A program made the translations under genes and the position numbers. The notes under the pieces were generated by a model. The model was not told where the DNA came from. It did no database searches and saw nothing but the letters and a program-made list of their open reading frames with translations. A stretch of DNA of 64,000 nucleotides from JAWWPY01 sp964412845. Lineage in GTDB: Bacteria > Actinomycetota > Actinomycetes > Streptosporangiales > Streptosporangiaceae. Every line of letters begins with the position of its first letter. Position 1 is the stretch's first letter. The stretch lies in contig CAYPQM010000008.1 of the NCBI GenBank assembly GCA_964412845.1, forward strand, positions 1-64,000, read 5' to 3'. Below, in pieces: positions 8,475 to 17,174 of this stretch.

Positions 8475-9514
8475 CCGTGGGCTCAAGTGCAGCGGCGGCC
8501 CGGGCGACCGCGGAACAGTTCGCCCGCGTTCCCCGGATCCCTCTCGTCCTGGCGCCGACCCCGCTTCATCCGGCGCCCCGGCTGTCCCGCCAACTGGGCG
8601 TGCCGGTCCTGCTGAAACGGGACGATCTGGCCGGTGTCGGCCTCGGCGGAAACAAGCTGCGCGGCCTTGAGTACATCATCGCCGACGCGCTCAGCCAGGG
8701 CTGCGACTGCCTGGTAACCGGTGCGGGGCCGCAGTCGAACTGGACAATGCTCGCCGCGCTGGCCTGCCTGCGGCACCAGATCGAGCCGCACGTTGTCTGC
8801 TACGGCAATTCCGCCGCTGACGGGGGCGTCAATGACGGGGGCGCCGCTGACGAGGGCAATATGCGGCTGCACCGCTGGCTCGGGGTGGACGTCCGGTTCA
8901 CCGGTGAACCGGACCGGGCCTCGGTGGATGCCGGCATCGAAGCCGTCGCGGCGGAGTTGCGGGCCGGCGGACGGCGCCCCTATCTGGTTCCGCGCGGCGG
9001 CGCGACCCCGCTGGGTGCCCTCGGCTACCTGCGGGCGAGCGTCGAGCTGGCCACACAGCTGGACGAGCTGGGGGAGCGGCCCGCAGCGTTGTGGCTCGCG
9101 ACCGGGTCGTGCGGGACACAGGCTGGCCTGATGGCCGGCGCGACCCTGACCGGCGCACCATACGAGGTCATCGGCGTTACCGTCAGCAGGCCGGTGAGTG
9201 AATGCCAGGAACGGGTCCGGGTGCTGGCGGCCGGGGCTGCGGCCCTGTGCGGCATCGACGCTGTCATCCCGCAGCCCACTGTGCTTGGTGGCTGGATCGG
9301 ACCGGGCTACGGGGCACCGTCAGCGGACGGCCGGGCGGCGGCGCGCCTGGCCGCCATGTCCGAGGGCGTGTTCCTTGACCCCACGTTCGGGGCGAAGGCG
9401 ATGGCCGCACTGGTCGCGGAGTGCCGGGCAGGCCGGGTCAGCGGCACCCAGGTGTTCCTGGTCAGCGGCGGCGCACCCACGCTGTTCACCGGATCAGCGG
9501 GCGGCCCCCTATGA
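8471..9514 (+). CDS. PLP-dependent D-cysteine desulfhydrase/ACC deaminase-like enzyme (XcbE1 candidate)
   Basis: The 347-residue protein belongs to the fold-type II PLP enzymes of the D-cysteine desulfhydrase/ACC-deaminase group. The PLP lysine lies in GGNKLRGLEY (about 57-66), followed by TGAGPQSNW (about 81-89) and the phosphate-binding LATGSCGTQAGL (about 212-223). In Xanthobacter, XcbE1 is a D-cysteine-desulfhydrase homologue in the coenzyme M cluster, probably acting at the thiol-introducing stage; that is the best guess here. It starts with an ATGA overlap at 8471 and ends in another at 9511. Outside this context it would be annotated as D-cysteine desulfhydrase. Confidence 0.78.
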   Translation: MTVGSSAAAARATAEQFARVPRIPLVLAPTPLHPAPRLSRQLGVPVLLKRDDLAGVGLGGNKLRGLEYIIADALSQGCDCLVTGAGPQSNWTMLAALACLRHQIEPHVVCYGNSAADGGVNDGGAADEGNMRLHRWLGVDVRFTGEPDRASVDAGIEAVAAELRAGGRRPYLVPRGGATPLGALGYLRASVELATQLDELGERPAALWLATGSCGTQAGLMAGATLTGAPYEVIGVTVSRPVSECQERVRVLAAGAAALCGIDAVIPQPTVLGGWIGPGYGAPSADGRAAARLAAMSEGVFLDPTFGAKAMAALVAECRAGRVSGTQVFLVSGGAPTLFTGSAGGPL

Positions 9515-11019
9515 CCGGCCCGCAGTGGCCGCCCGAGGGCTACCTCGGGTCCGGGGCCCGGATCACCAGCGGCCCCGCGCCTGAGCTGGTCGAGGCCGGC
9601 TACGAGCTGGAGATAGCCGACGCGCCGCTGCTGCACCGCGGGCTGGCCCTCGCCGACCTCGCGCACCTCGTCGAACTGGTGGAGTGCGGCGCCCTGCGGC
9701 GCGATGAGGCGGCGCCGCTCTGCGCGGCGCTCCTCGACCTGCTCGACTCCCCGGCGGCCGAGTTTCCGTATGACCCGGTGTACGGCGACGCGTACAACAG
9801 CCGGGAGCGGGAACTAGAGAAAACCCTCGGGGCCGCCGCTGGGCGGGTTCACCTCGGCCGCACCCGCCGGTAGGCCGGCCGGATCGCCTTCCGGCTGGCG
9901 ATCCGGGACAAGCTGCTCAGCCTGCACGCCGACGTCACCGCCTTCGCCAGCGTGGTCAGCGACCTGGCCGCCGACCATGCGGCCACACTGTGGGCGGACA
10001 GCACCTACCTGCAGCCCGCGCAGCCGTCGACGTTCGGGCATTACCTGGGAGGTTTCGCTGAGCAGGCGGTGCGGAACCTGGACCGGATCGAGGCGGCGTA
10101 CCGCAGCGCGGACGCCTCGCCAGCGGGCGCGGGCGGGGCGGGCGGCTCCCGCCTGCCGCTGGACCGCGCCCGGCTGGCCGGGCTGCTCGGCTTCGGCTCG
10201 GTGGGCGCGCACACCCGAGACGCCATGTGGTCGGTCGACGCCCTGGCCGACGCGGTCAGCGCGGCAGCCCAGGCGGTGGCGCCGCTCGGGCAGCTGGCCG
10301 GGGACCTGGAGATCTTCGCAAGTCCCCCGTTCGGCTACGTGACGCTGGACGCCTCGCTGTGCCGGGCCAGCGTGCTCATGCCGCAGAAACGCAACCCGTA
10401 CGCGCTTCCGGTGCTGCGCGGCGGCGCGGGCACCCTGATCGGCCGCCTGACTGGGCTGCTCGCCACCGGCCTCACCCCCTCCGCGCGCACCGACAACTGG
10501 CTGTACGCCTACGGCGAGGTAGCGGGGGCGCTTGACCTGGCCGGCCGGCTGGTCCGGCTCGGATCCGCCGTGGTGGCTGGGCTGAGCCCGGACGTGGGCA
10601 CCCTCGCTGAGCAGGCGGCCAGCCATTTCACCGCGGCGGCCGACCTCGCGGAGGAGCTGTCGGTGCGCTTCCGGCTGGACTACCGCACGGCCTACCGGGT
10701 GGTCGGCAAAGCCGTGGCCACCGCGGTGAGCCGGGGCGACACCGGGCTGACCCTTCCGGCGGTCTGCGCGGCCGCCGAGGAGATCACCGGAGCGCCGGTG
10801 CCGGTCACCCCCGACCTGCTCACCGCCGCGACCGACCCGGTCGCGGCGGTGACGGCCAGGGACGCCCTGGGCGGTGCGAGCCCCCGGCGAGTCCGGGAAC
10901 ACGCCCGTCGGGTGCGCCGGCGGGTCGCGGCGGCCCGGCGGTGGAATTCGCACCGCACGGCCCGGATCGCGCAGGCCGAGTCGGACCTGATCGCGGCGGC
11001 CCGGAACCTGATGTCCTGA
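9511..11019 (+). pseudogene. Aspartase/fumarase-superfamily lyase (argininosuccinate-lyase-like; XcbD1 candidate) with in-frame amber codon
   Basis: Read through, this is one 502-codon gene in a single frame, with family features before and after the stop: GRVHLGRTRR just before, TYLQPAQPSTFGHYLGG after, and the signature loop SVLMPQKRNPYALPVLR near codon 290. A TAG stop at 9871-9873 (codon 121) lies where homologues have an acidic residue, so GAG to TAG is the simplest change. Downstream codons show no decay. It may be a recent nonsense mutation, a base-calling error, or readthrough. The intact protein would be the second lyase of the coenzyme M cluster, for which sulfoacrylate decarboxylation has been suggested. 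The ATG overlaps the PLP gene stop (ATGA). Confidence 0.75.
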
Positions 11020-11079
11020 CGCAACCCTCAGGACTAGGCCGACCTGATCGCGGCCGCCCGGAACCTGATGTCCCTGACG
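10984..11079 (+). repeat. Duplicated 3' end of the lyase gene
   Basis: About 38 bases at the end of the coding region (10984-11021) recur at 11041-11079 with one substitution and one inserted C. The second copy lies in the untranslated tail, before the terminator. It looks like a small tandem duplication of 57-bp period that has begun to diverge. Confidence 0.7.
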
Positions 11080-11101
11080 GGATCACCAGGCCCGGATGGC
11101 T

Positions 11102-11141
11102 GTGCCGCCGGCCGCCCGTCTGGGTAAGCGGCCGGCGGCAC
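11102..11141 (+). terminator. Terminator hairpin of the coenzyme M operon
   Basis: GTGCCGCCGGCCGC (11102-11115) pairs perfectly with GCGGCCGGCGGCAC (11128-11141) across a 12-base loop. It sits between convergent genes, 80 bp after the last lyase and 40 bp before the end of the glucoamylase, so it may serve both strands. Confidence 0.75.
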
Positions 11142-11183
11142 GTCTAGGTGGCCCCGGTGATCAGGTGAACCTGGTGGCCGGTT

Positions 11184-14108
11184 TTAGCAGCCGCCGCTGC
11201 CTTGCCAGGCGGCGACGGTGTTGGTGGCGGTGTAGGAGGCGTTGGCGGTGTTGAAGCCGAAGGTGCGGTTGGCGAGGCTGCCGCACGTGCTGGTTTCCTC
11301 GGTGGTGTTCCAGCTGCCGAGGGTGAATTTGTACTGGAACGCGGCGACGGGGATGCCGGTGATGGTGAGTGTCCAGGTGTTAGTGCCGGTCTGGATCATG
11401 GGGTAGTCATTGGCGATCCAGTTGTCGGCGGAGGGGATGCCAGTGCCGAGCACGTTGTAGTTGCCGGACAGGTAGACGGTGTCCCCCGCCGGGGTGGTCG
11501 ATGGCACGGTCACGTTAATCACCGCAGTCGAATCACCGCAGGCCGACGGGCCGCCCCAGTTGGCGACCGTGTCGTTCACCGTGCCGTTGCTGACGCTCAT
11601 GCTCCGGTTGCTGATGTCGGCGCAGTTCGCGTTCTTCTCGACGTTCGACCAGGAGCCGCCCAGGTCGTACTTGTAGGACAGGGTGGCGTTGGCCGCCGCG
11701 CTCACCGTCGTGGTCCACTTGGTGGCGGTGACCCGGGTCATCGGGATGCCGTTGGCGGCCCAGTCAGACTGGCCCAGGCCGAGCGCGGACAGGTTCCCGG
11801 CCAGGTAGACGGGGCCACCGGACGCGTCGGTGTTCACTGGCACCGTCACATTCACCGTCTCCTTCACCGAGCCGCCTCCCGACCCGCCCGTCGGGCAGGT
11901 GCTCTGCTGCACGCACTGGGTGACGACCGCCGGTGTGTCCACGTTCTTGCCCGCGGAGATGTCGATGGCGAGCCGCACGTACTGAGCCATGGCCCACATC
12001 AGCGGGGTAGCGGAGTTGTCCGGCTGGCCGAAGGTGAACCCGCCGGTCCCCGTCGAACCACCCCACACCTGCTCGGAGATCTGATAGCCGGAGTTGGCGG
12101 CACCGGCCAGGGTCGCCAGCAGGGACTGCGCCCCGGTCAGGTTGCCCGCCGCGATGTCGTACTCGCCGCGCTCGCCGGACAGCACTGGCCACGGGTTGCC
12201 GACACCTGATCCGGTGTAGTCGCGGCCGGAGGACGTCTCGCCGTAGCCGTCGAAGTCGTACCTGTGCCAGACCGGCCCCTCGGGGGTCGTCACTTTGATC
12301 TGGGAGTCCACGGCGGTGATGGTGTTGGTGATGTCGGTCGCGGTCGCCGCCTTGATGCCCAGCCTGACCAGTTCGAGGAAGCTGGGGTCGACCACGGTGC
12401 GGTCGTCGTGGCTGCCGCCGCCGTTGGCGATGCCGATGGAGGCCCCGGAGTTCGGGCTCCCGTCCGGGGTGATCCGCAGGAAATAGTCGCCGTTGCCGTA
12501 GGAGCCCGTGGTGGTGTACGTGCGGCTGTCCACCTCGGACGCCCAGGACAGCGCGGTCGACTGGTAGCTGGCGGCCAGGCTGGTCGCGCCGTTGGCCTCG
12601 GCGATCGAGGCCGCGCAGATCAGCCCCGCGATCTCCGCCGCCATGGTGGCCGGCGAGTAGCCGCCGGCCTCCTCCCAGCGCTCCTGCGGTGTGTACGGGC
12701 CGTTGGAAACCAGGTAGTTGGCCAGGGCCTGGATGTGCCCCCAGTCGGCTGAGTTTGTCGCGCCGAGTTGGTAGGCCAGGATGATCGGGTCGGCGACCTC
12801 GTCCATCTGAAGTGAGCCGAACACGGTGTTTCCGTTAAGGAATGTGTTCTGTTTGACGGCGCCGCTCGACTCTTCCTCATAGGTGAAGATGTACTGCAGT
12901 GCGTCGTTCGCGTCCGCGGTGTCGCCAGCCGCGAGCAATGCCGACGCCATCTCGTACTCATCGCGTGTCCAGACCACGTGGTATCCGTGGCCACCTGCGC
13001 TGTTCGCGCTCACGCTGGTGCCCCACGGGTCGGACGGGGCGGCTACGAACCCGCCGGTGTAGGTCTTGTCCTCGTCGGCTTTGACCTCCATCAGCGATAC
13101 GTAGTACTGCGTCTCCAGGGCGCTGCTGCCGGTCACCGAGGCGGGCGGGGAGTTGAGCCCGCCGACCCAGGAGTGCCAGCCGGACTCAAACGAGCTCTCC
13201 AGCGGGGAGAAGCCCGCGGCCAGGGAGGCGGCGGCGTCGGAGATGGCGGCGGACTGGGTGGAGTCGAAGGCCAGGGCCAGGGTGAAGGTGGTCGACCCGC
13301 TGGCCGCCACCGGGACCTGCGCGACCTGGACGATGTGCCCCGCGGTCGACGCTGATGAGTACGTCGTGGTCAGTGCGTGGCTGCTGGCGAGCTGGCTGCT
13401 GCCGTCGCTGGATGTGCCGACGTAGCCAGTCGTCGTCTGGCTGAAGCCCGTGGACGCCGCGAGCGCGCTGGACACCGAGCCGTTGACGGCCACCGGATCG
13501 CCGCTGGCCGTATCGGTACCGCCGGTGTTGCCCATGCCGTCGTTGTTGAGTTGCGGCAGGTAGTCGGCGTACAGCTGGAGCGCGGTCGAGGTGTGGTTTG
13601 CGAAAGTGGTCTGCACCAGCACCACCGAGCGGGACGGATCAGCCACGTACGTCTTGGTGATGGTGAAGTCGCCGTTGGTCGCGGTGTTCACCTGCTGCCA
13701 GACCAGTGACGTCGGATCCACCAGGGAAATCGCGTGGGTGGTGTTCGCCGTTTCGGTGTTGGTGAACGTCGAGCCGTCCGTGACGATGTACTGCAGGCCG
13801 AACGTGCTGGGGGTGTCGGCCTGCGGGTAGAAGACGTTCTCCAGCTCGCCGTTCCCCAGGGTGTACCAGACCTTGGACGACGCGCCGAGCGAGTCCGCGA
13901 AACCCTGCAGGTTCGACTCGTTCCAGGTCGCGTTCGCTCCCGGCGCGCCGGGAGCGTTGCCCGCGGCGAGCGCTGGTGCGGCTGGTGCCAGCGCGGTCAG
14001 CGCCGCCGCCGTCACGCCCGCGGCGGCTAATGCCGTGCCGCGCAGCCACCGCCGCGTGATGATCCTGCTGTGCCCCCGCCCAGCACATGATCTCTGTCGG
14101 TTCCTCAT
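11184..14108 (-). CDS. Secreted GH15 glucoamylase/glucodextranase with two C-terminal carbohydrate-binding-like repeats
   Basis: The 974-residue protein starts with a twin-arginine-containing signal peptide (RRWLRG then a hydrophobic stretch to ALAAG, about residue 50). Next come a glucodextranase-type N-terminal beta domain (about 51-320) and a GH15 (alpha/alpha)6 catalytic domain (about 330-725). PQERWEEAGGYSP (about 474-486) holds the general acid and SEQVWGG (about 678-684) the general base. Two related beta-sandwich modules follow (about 748-856 and 860-974), resembling starch-binding domains. It would release glucose from starch or dextran-like glucans outside the cell. I chose ATG 14108, directly before the signal peptide; the open frame extends 51 codons upstream without sense. 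Confidence 0.9.
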   Translation of the reverse strand: MRNRQRSCAGRGHSRIITRRWLRGTALAAAGVTAAALTALAPAAPALAAGNAPGAPGANATWNESNLQGFADSLGASSKVWYTLGNGELENVFYPQADTPSTFGLQYIVTDGSTFTNTETANTTHAISLVDPTSLVWQQVNTATNGDFTITKTYVADPSRSVVLVQTTFANHTSTALQLYADYLPQLNNDGMGNTGGTDTASGDPVAVNGSVSSALAASTGFSQTTTGYVGTSSDGSSQLASSHALTTTYSSASTAGHIVQVAQVPVAASGSTTFTLALAFDSTQSAAISDAAASLAAGFSPLESSFESGWHSWVGGLNSPPASVTGSSALETQYYVSLMEVKADEDKTYTGGFVAAPSDPWGTSVSANSAGGHGYHVVWTRDEYEMASALLAAGDTADANDALQYIFTYEEESSGAVKQNTFLNGNTVFGSLQMDEVADPIILAYQLGATNSADWGHIQALANYLVSNGPYTPQERWEEAGGYSPATMAAEIAGLICAASIAEANGATSLAASYQSTALSWASEVDSRTYTTTGSYGNGDYFLRITPDGSPNSGASIGIANGGGSHDDRTVVDPSFLELVRLGIKAATATDITNTITAVDSQIKVTTPEGPVWHRYDFDGYGETSSGRDYTGSGVGNPWPVLSGERGEYDIAAGNLTGAQSLLATLAGAANSGYQISEQVWGGSTGTGGFTFGQPDNSATPLMWAMAQYVRLAIDISAGKNVDTPAVVTQCVQQSTCPTGGSGGGSVKETVNVTVPVNTDASGGPVYLAGNLSALGLGQSDWAANGIPMTRVTATKWTTTVSAAANATLSYKYDLGGSWSNVEKNANCADISNRSMSVSNGTVNDTVANWGGPSACGDSTAVINVTVPSTTPAGDTVYLSGNYNVLGTGIPSADNWIANDYPMIQTGTNTWTLTITGIPVAAFQYKFTLGSWNTTEETSTCGSLANRTFGFNTANASYTATNTVAAWQGSGGC

Positions 14109-14574
14109 GGCGTGCCCTGTGTGCCCTTCTCTCGCTGGTGGCCTGAATGGCTGATAGCGAGTGCCATCCGCCCCCAGCGGCGGGACAATGGTTTCCCGCA
14201 CAACATAGGTTTTGGGCGGAACTGCCGGCCAGAAGTATGGGCAGAAATAATCTGTTAACAATCTGTCAATGATTCATTAACGCGATCTCGACAGCGTTCC
14301 TGCCATTGACGTGTCCCGCGCGGCGGCGTGATACTCCTGCTGAGCCGGCGGCCCGTCCGGCTCCACGATGACCTGTCTGGGTGCGGCCCGCTGGCCGCAG
14401 GTCGCTGATGCCCCGCATCAGGTTCCTGGTCAGCCCCCGACGGAAGGTCATGATGCTCATGGTGCATGCGTACGGACAGCCCATGACAAACGGCGGCTTA
14501 GCCGCGCATCGCCCAGGTGATGCCCTCAGGGTTGTTCGGTTTACACCGGTGGGACATCCGAGTACGCTGCGGCC
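14109..14574. other. Divergent intergenic region between glucoamylase and PNPOx-fold gene
   Basis: This 466-bp stretch includes an AT-rich island at about 14200-14290, unusual for the window. On the minus strand it holds a TTGACA (14269 to 14264) and a nearby CATACT, so the glucoamylase promoter probably lies here; I cannot assign exact boxes. I see no gene in 14290-14574. Confidence 0.4.
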
Positions 14575-15045
14575 GTGCCAGCATGGGAGGCGATCGAGCA
14601 GGCGGAACCAGAGTTCGCCGGGCGGGTGCGGCGGCTGTTCGACGCCGGTCGCCATAAGACAATCGCGACGCTGCGCGCGGACGGCTCGCCACGCGTCTCG
14701 GGCATCGAGTGCGAGTTCACGGACGGCGATCTCCGCTTCGGTTCGATGGCCGGCGCACGCAAGGGGGCGGACCTCAACCGGGATCCCCGCTTCGCACTGC
14801 ACGGCCCAACCTTCCACCCCGAGGAGGGCAAGGAGCGCGACTGGCCGGGCGAGGCGAAGATCGCCGGACGAGCCATCCCCGCCGGCCCGGTGGCCACGGA
14901 TGAGGCGAACGAGCAACCGGACGGGCAGATGTTCGTCGCCGACATCACCGAGGTCGTCATCACCGGACTCAATACCGAAGCCACCAAACTCGTCGTTGAG
15001 TCCTGGACGCCTGAGCGAGGACTACGAAGGGTCGAGCGAGACTAG
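14575..15045 (+). CDS. PNPOx-fold (pyridoxamine 5'-phosphate oxidase family) protein
   Basis: The 156-residue protein has the split-barrel flavin/F420-binding fold, with the typical opening TIATLRADGSPRVSGIE (about 29-45) and FGSMAGARKGADL (about 56-68). Members bind FMN, F420 or haem and reduce or oxidise small molecules. Actinobacteria carry many such proteins of unknown substrate. The start is GTG at 14575; no strong ribosome site is visible, so the start is less certain. It stands alone, convergent with the two-component system genes. Confidence 0.75.
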   Translation: MPAWEAIEQAEPEFAGRVRRLFDAGRHKTIATLRADGSPRVSGIECEFTDGDLRFGSMAGARKGADLNRDPRFALHGPTFHPEEGKERDWPGEAKIAGRAIPAGPVATDEANEQPDGQMFVADITEVVITGLNTEATKLVVESWTPERGLRRVERD

Positions 15046-15082
15046 TGGTTCCCGCACGCCCTCGTGACTGTCATCCGTGCCC

Positions 15083-15751
15083 TCAGGCCGACTGATCGCA
15101 AATGCGGTAGCCGACGCCGGGCCTGGTCGCGATCACGGGCGGGTCGCCGAGCTTGCGGCGCAGCCGGCCGATCGTCACCGTCACGGTGTTGGTAAACGGA
15201 TCGGCCTGCTCGTCCCAGACCTGCTCGAGCAGATCCTCGGCGCGCAGGAACGCAGGCGAGGCGACCAGCAGCGCCTCCAGCACGCCGAACTCCTTGACCG
15301 ACAGGTCGAGCTGCCGTCCGTCCCGCGTCACGGTCCGCCGCATCGGATCGAGCTCGATCCCGGCGGCGCGCAGCGTGCGGGCTCGGGCGGATGGCTGCCG
15401 ACGGGCCAGCGCCCGGACCCGAAGGACGAGCTCCGGGAAGTGGAACGGCTTGCCCAGGTAGTCGTCGGCGCCCAGGCCCAGCCCGGTCACCCGGTCGCCG
15501 GGCGCCCCGGCCGCGGTCAGCATGAGGACCATCGCCCGGTCGCCGCGGTCGGTGATCATCTGGCACAGGGCGTCGCCGTGGATGCCGGGCAGGTCGCGGT
15601 CGAGCACGACGACGTCGTAGGAGTTGAGGTCGAGCTTCGCGGCTGCCGCTAGCCCGTCGTGAGCGGCGTCCACGGCCATGCCCTGGTCCCGCAGGCCCTC
15701 CACCAGGACGTCGGCCAGCGACCGCGAGTCCTCGACGACCAGCACTCTCAT
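15083..15751 (-). CDS. OmpR-family response regulator
   Basis: The 222-residue protein has a receiver domain (acidic VVEDS start, phospho-acceptor Asp in VVLDRDLPG at about 50, Lys in LGKPF at about 100) and a winged-helix DNA-binding domain (about 130-220) ending VIATRPGVGYRI. It is the partner of the kinase gene just upstream, whose TGA overlaps its ATG (15748-15751). Kinase before regulator is the reverse of the commonest order. Likely targets include the divergent ABC exporter at 17175. Confidence 0.9.
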   Translation of the reverse strand: MRVLVVEDSRSLADVLVEGLRDQGMAVDAAHDGLAAAAKLDLNSYDVVVLDRDLPGIHGDALCQMITDRGDRAMVLMLTAAGAPGDRVTGLGLGADDYLGKPFHFPELVLRVRALARRQPSARARTLRAAGIELDPMRRTVTRDGRQLDLSVKEFGVLEALLVASPAFLRAEDLLEQVWDEQADPFTNTVTVTIGRLRRKLGDPPVIATRPGVGYRICDQSA

Positions 15752-17001
15752 GCCGGCGCTCCCGCCGAGACGGCTGCCGATGTCGTCGCCGCGGCTGCGG
15801 GCAGGTCGACGCAGACGCGCAGCCCGCCGCCGGGCCTGGCCCGCAGGTCCAGCGTGCCGCCATGGGCCTCCGCGATCGCCGCGACTATTGACAGGCCGAG
15901 GCCCGAGCCGTTGTCCGTGCCGATCCGGTCCGCCTCCAGCCGCCGGAACGGCTGGGAGAGCTCGGCTACCTGCTGCTGGTCGAGGACCTGGCCTCCGTTC
16001 TCGACGACCAGCCGGGCGCCTCGGCCGCGAGCCCTGGTCGTGATGGCGATCCAGCCGCCCGGGGTGTTGTGGCAGACCGCGTTGTCGATCACGTTCTCCA
16101 CCATGCGGCTGAGCAGAGCCTGGCTCCCGGCCACCCAGGCGCCGCCCTGGCTGGTGTCCTGCACGGTGAGATCCATGGCCCTGATGGCGGCGGCCTGATC
16201 GGCTAGCGCGGAGCCCACGATGTAGTCGAGGGGCAGGACGGCCTGGCCCGGCATCGACCGGTGCTGGGCCCGGGCCAGCACGAGGAATGCCTCCAGCAGC
16301 CTCTCGATCCGGTCAAGCTCGGTGCGCAGCCGCCCCGCCAGCGCGACCGTCTGCGGCGGAGCGGGCTCGGGCTTGGCCAGCGCCACGTCGATGGCCGCGC
16401 GCATCGTGGTCAGCGGGGTACGCAGCTCATGCGAGGCGTTGGCGACGAACCGGCGCTGGGCGTTGAAGGCGACCTCCAGCCGCTCCAGCAGGCCGTCGAT
16501 GGTGTCACCGAGTTCCTTGAGCTCGTCCTTCGGGCCGTGCAGGGCGAGCCGCTCGTGCAGGCTGTCCTCCGAGATGCGCTGGGCCGCCGCGGTCATCTCC
16601 CGGACCGGCCGCAGCGCCCGCCCGGCCACCAGCCAGCCGAGCGCCACCGATATCACGGTCATGATGGCCAGGGCGATCAGCGAGGCGATCAGTAGCTGAC
16701 GCGAGAGCTTGTCGTGGCCCGCCTGGCTGGCGGTCTGCGACTGCAGGTTCTGGAGCTGGGCCTGCAACGCCTGGATGCGGGCCTGGGCCTGGGCCAGCGC
16801 GGAACCAGGCATGGCCTGATTCGGGGCCGGGACAGCTTGGCTCGACGACGAGCGCACCACGGCGACGCCGCTGGCGATGGCCAGCAGCACCGCGCCGGAT
16901 ACGAAGAACAAGATCCCGTACAGGACGGTCAGCCGTACTCGCACGGTACGCCCGGGCAACCGCAGCCTGGTCGGCCGCACGGGCAGGCCCTGGGCCCGCA
17001 T
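15748..17001 (-). CDS. Membrane sensor histidine kinase
   Basis: The 417-residue protein has TM1 (about 25-45), a short extracytoplasmic loop rich in Gln that is predicted to be helical (AQARIQALQAQLQNLQSQ, about 70-87), TM2 (about 105-125), HAMP, a dimerisation domain with phospho-acceptor His in ASHELRTPL (about 190) and a HATPase domain with VIDNAVCHN (N box) and GSGLGLSIV (G box). I chose ATG 17001, which has GGGAGGG just upstream, over an 82-codon longer frame. It is paired with the response regulator that overlaps its stop, and is divergent from an ABC exporter. The signal is unknown. Confidence 0.88.
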   Translation of the reverse strand: MRAQGLPVRPTRLRLPGRTVRVRLTVLYGILFFVSGAVLLAIASGVAVVRSSSSQAVPAPNQAMPGSALAQAQARIQALQAQLQNLQSQTASQAGHDKLSRQLLIASLIALAIMTVISVALGWLVAGRALRPVREMTAAAQRISEDSLHERLALHGPKDELKELGDTIDGLLERLEVAFNAQRRFVANASHELRTPLTTMRAAIDVALAKPEPAPPQTVALAGRLRTELDRIERLLEAFLVLARAQHRSMPGQAVLPLDYIVGSALADQAAAIRAMDLTVQDTSQGGAWVAGSQALLSRMVENVIDNAVCHNTPGGWIAITTRARGRGARLVVENGGQVLDQQQVAELSQPFRRLEADRIGTDNGSGLGLSIVAAIAEAHGGTLDLRARPGGGLRVCVDLPAAAATTSAAVSAGAPA

Positions 17002-17030
17002 ACGCCCTCCCTCCCCGGCCATGCCCTGAT

Positions 17031-17046
17031 CAGGGCTTCGGCCCTG
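17031..17046 (+). other. UUCG tetraloop hairpin in the divergent kinase/exporter region
   Basis: CAGGGC-TTCG-GCCCTG gives a 6-bp stem closed by C-G around UUCG, a very stable RNA tetraloop. It lies 128 bp before the exporter ATPase start and 30 bp before the kinase start on the other strand. It may be a leader element or chance. Confidence 0.3.
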
Positions 17047-17174
17047 CCATCCCACCTGAGCATGCCCGGCCGGGCCTAACAACGGGATAACAGCCTGCGT
17101 GCGGCCCATGTTATGGCCGTTCCCGTAGAACCAGGTCACGGCACGTTCCACCCCGACCACAGAAGGAAACGGAA

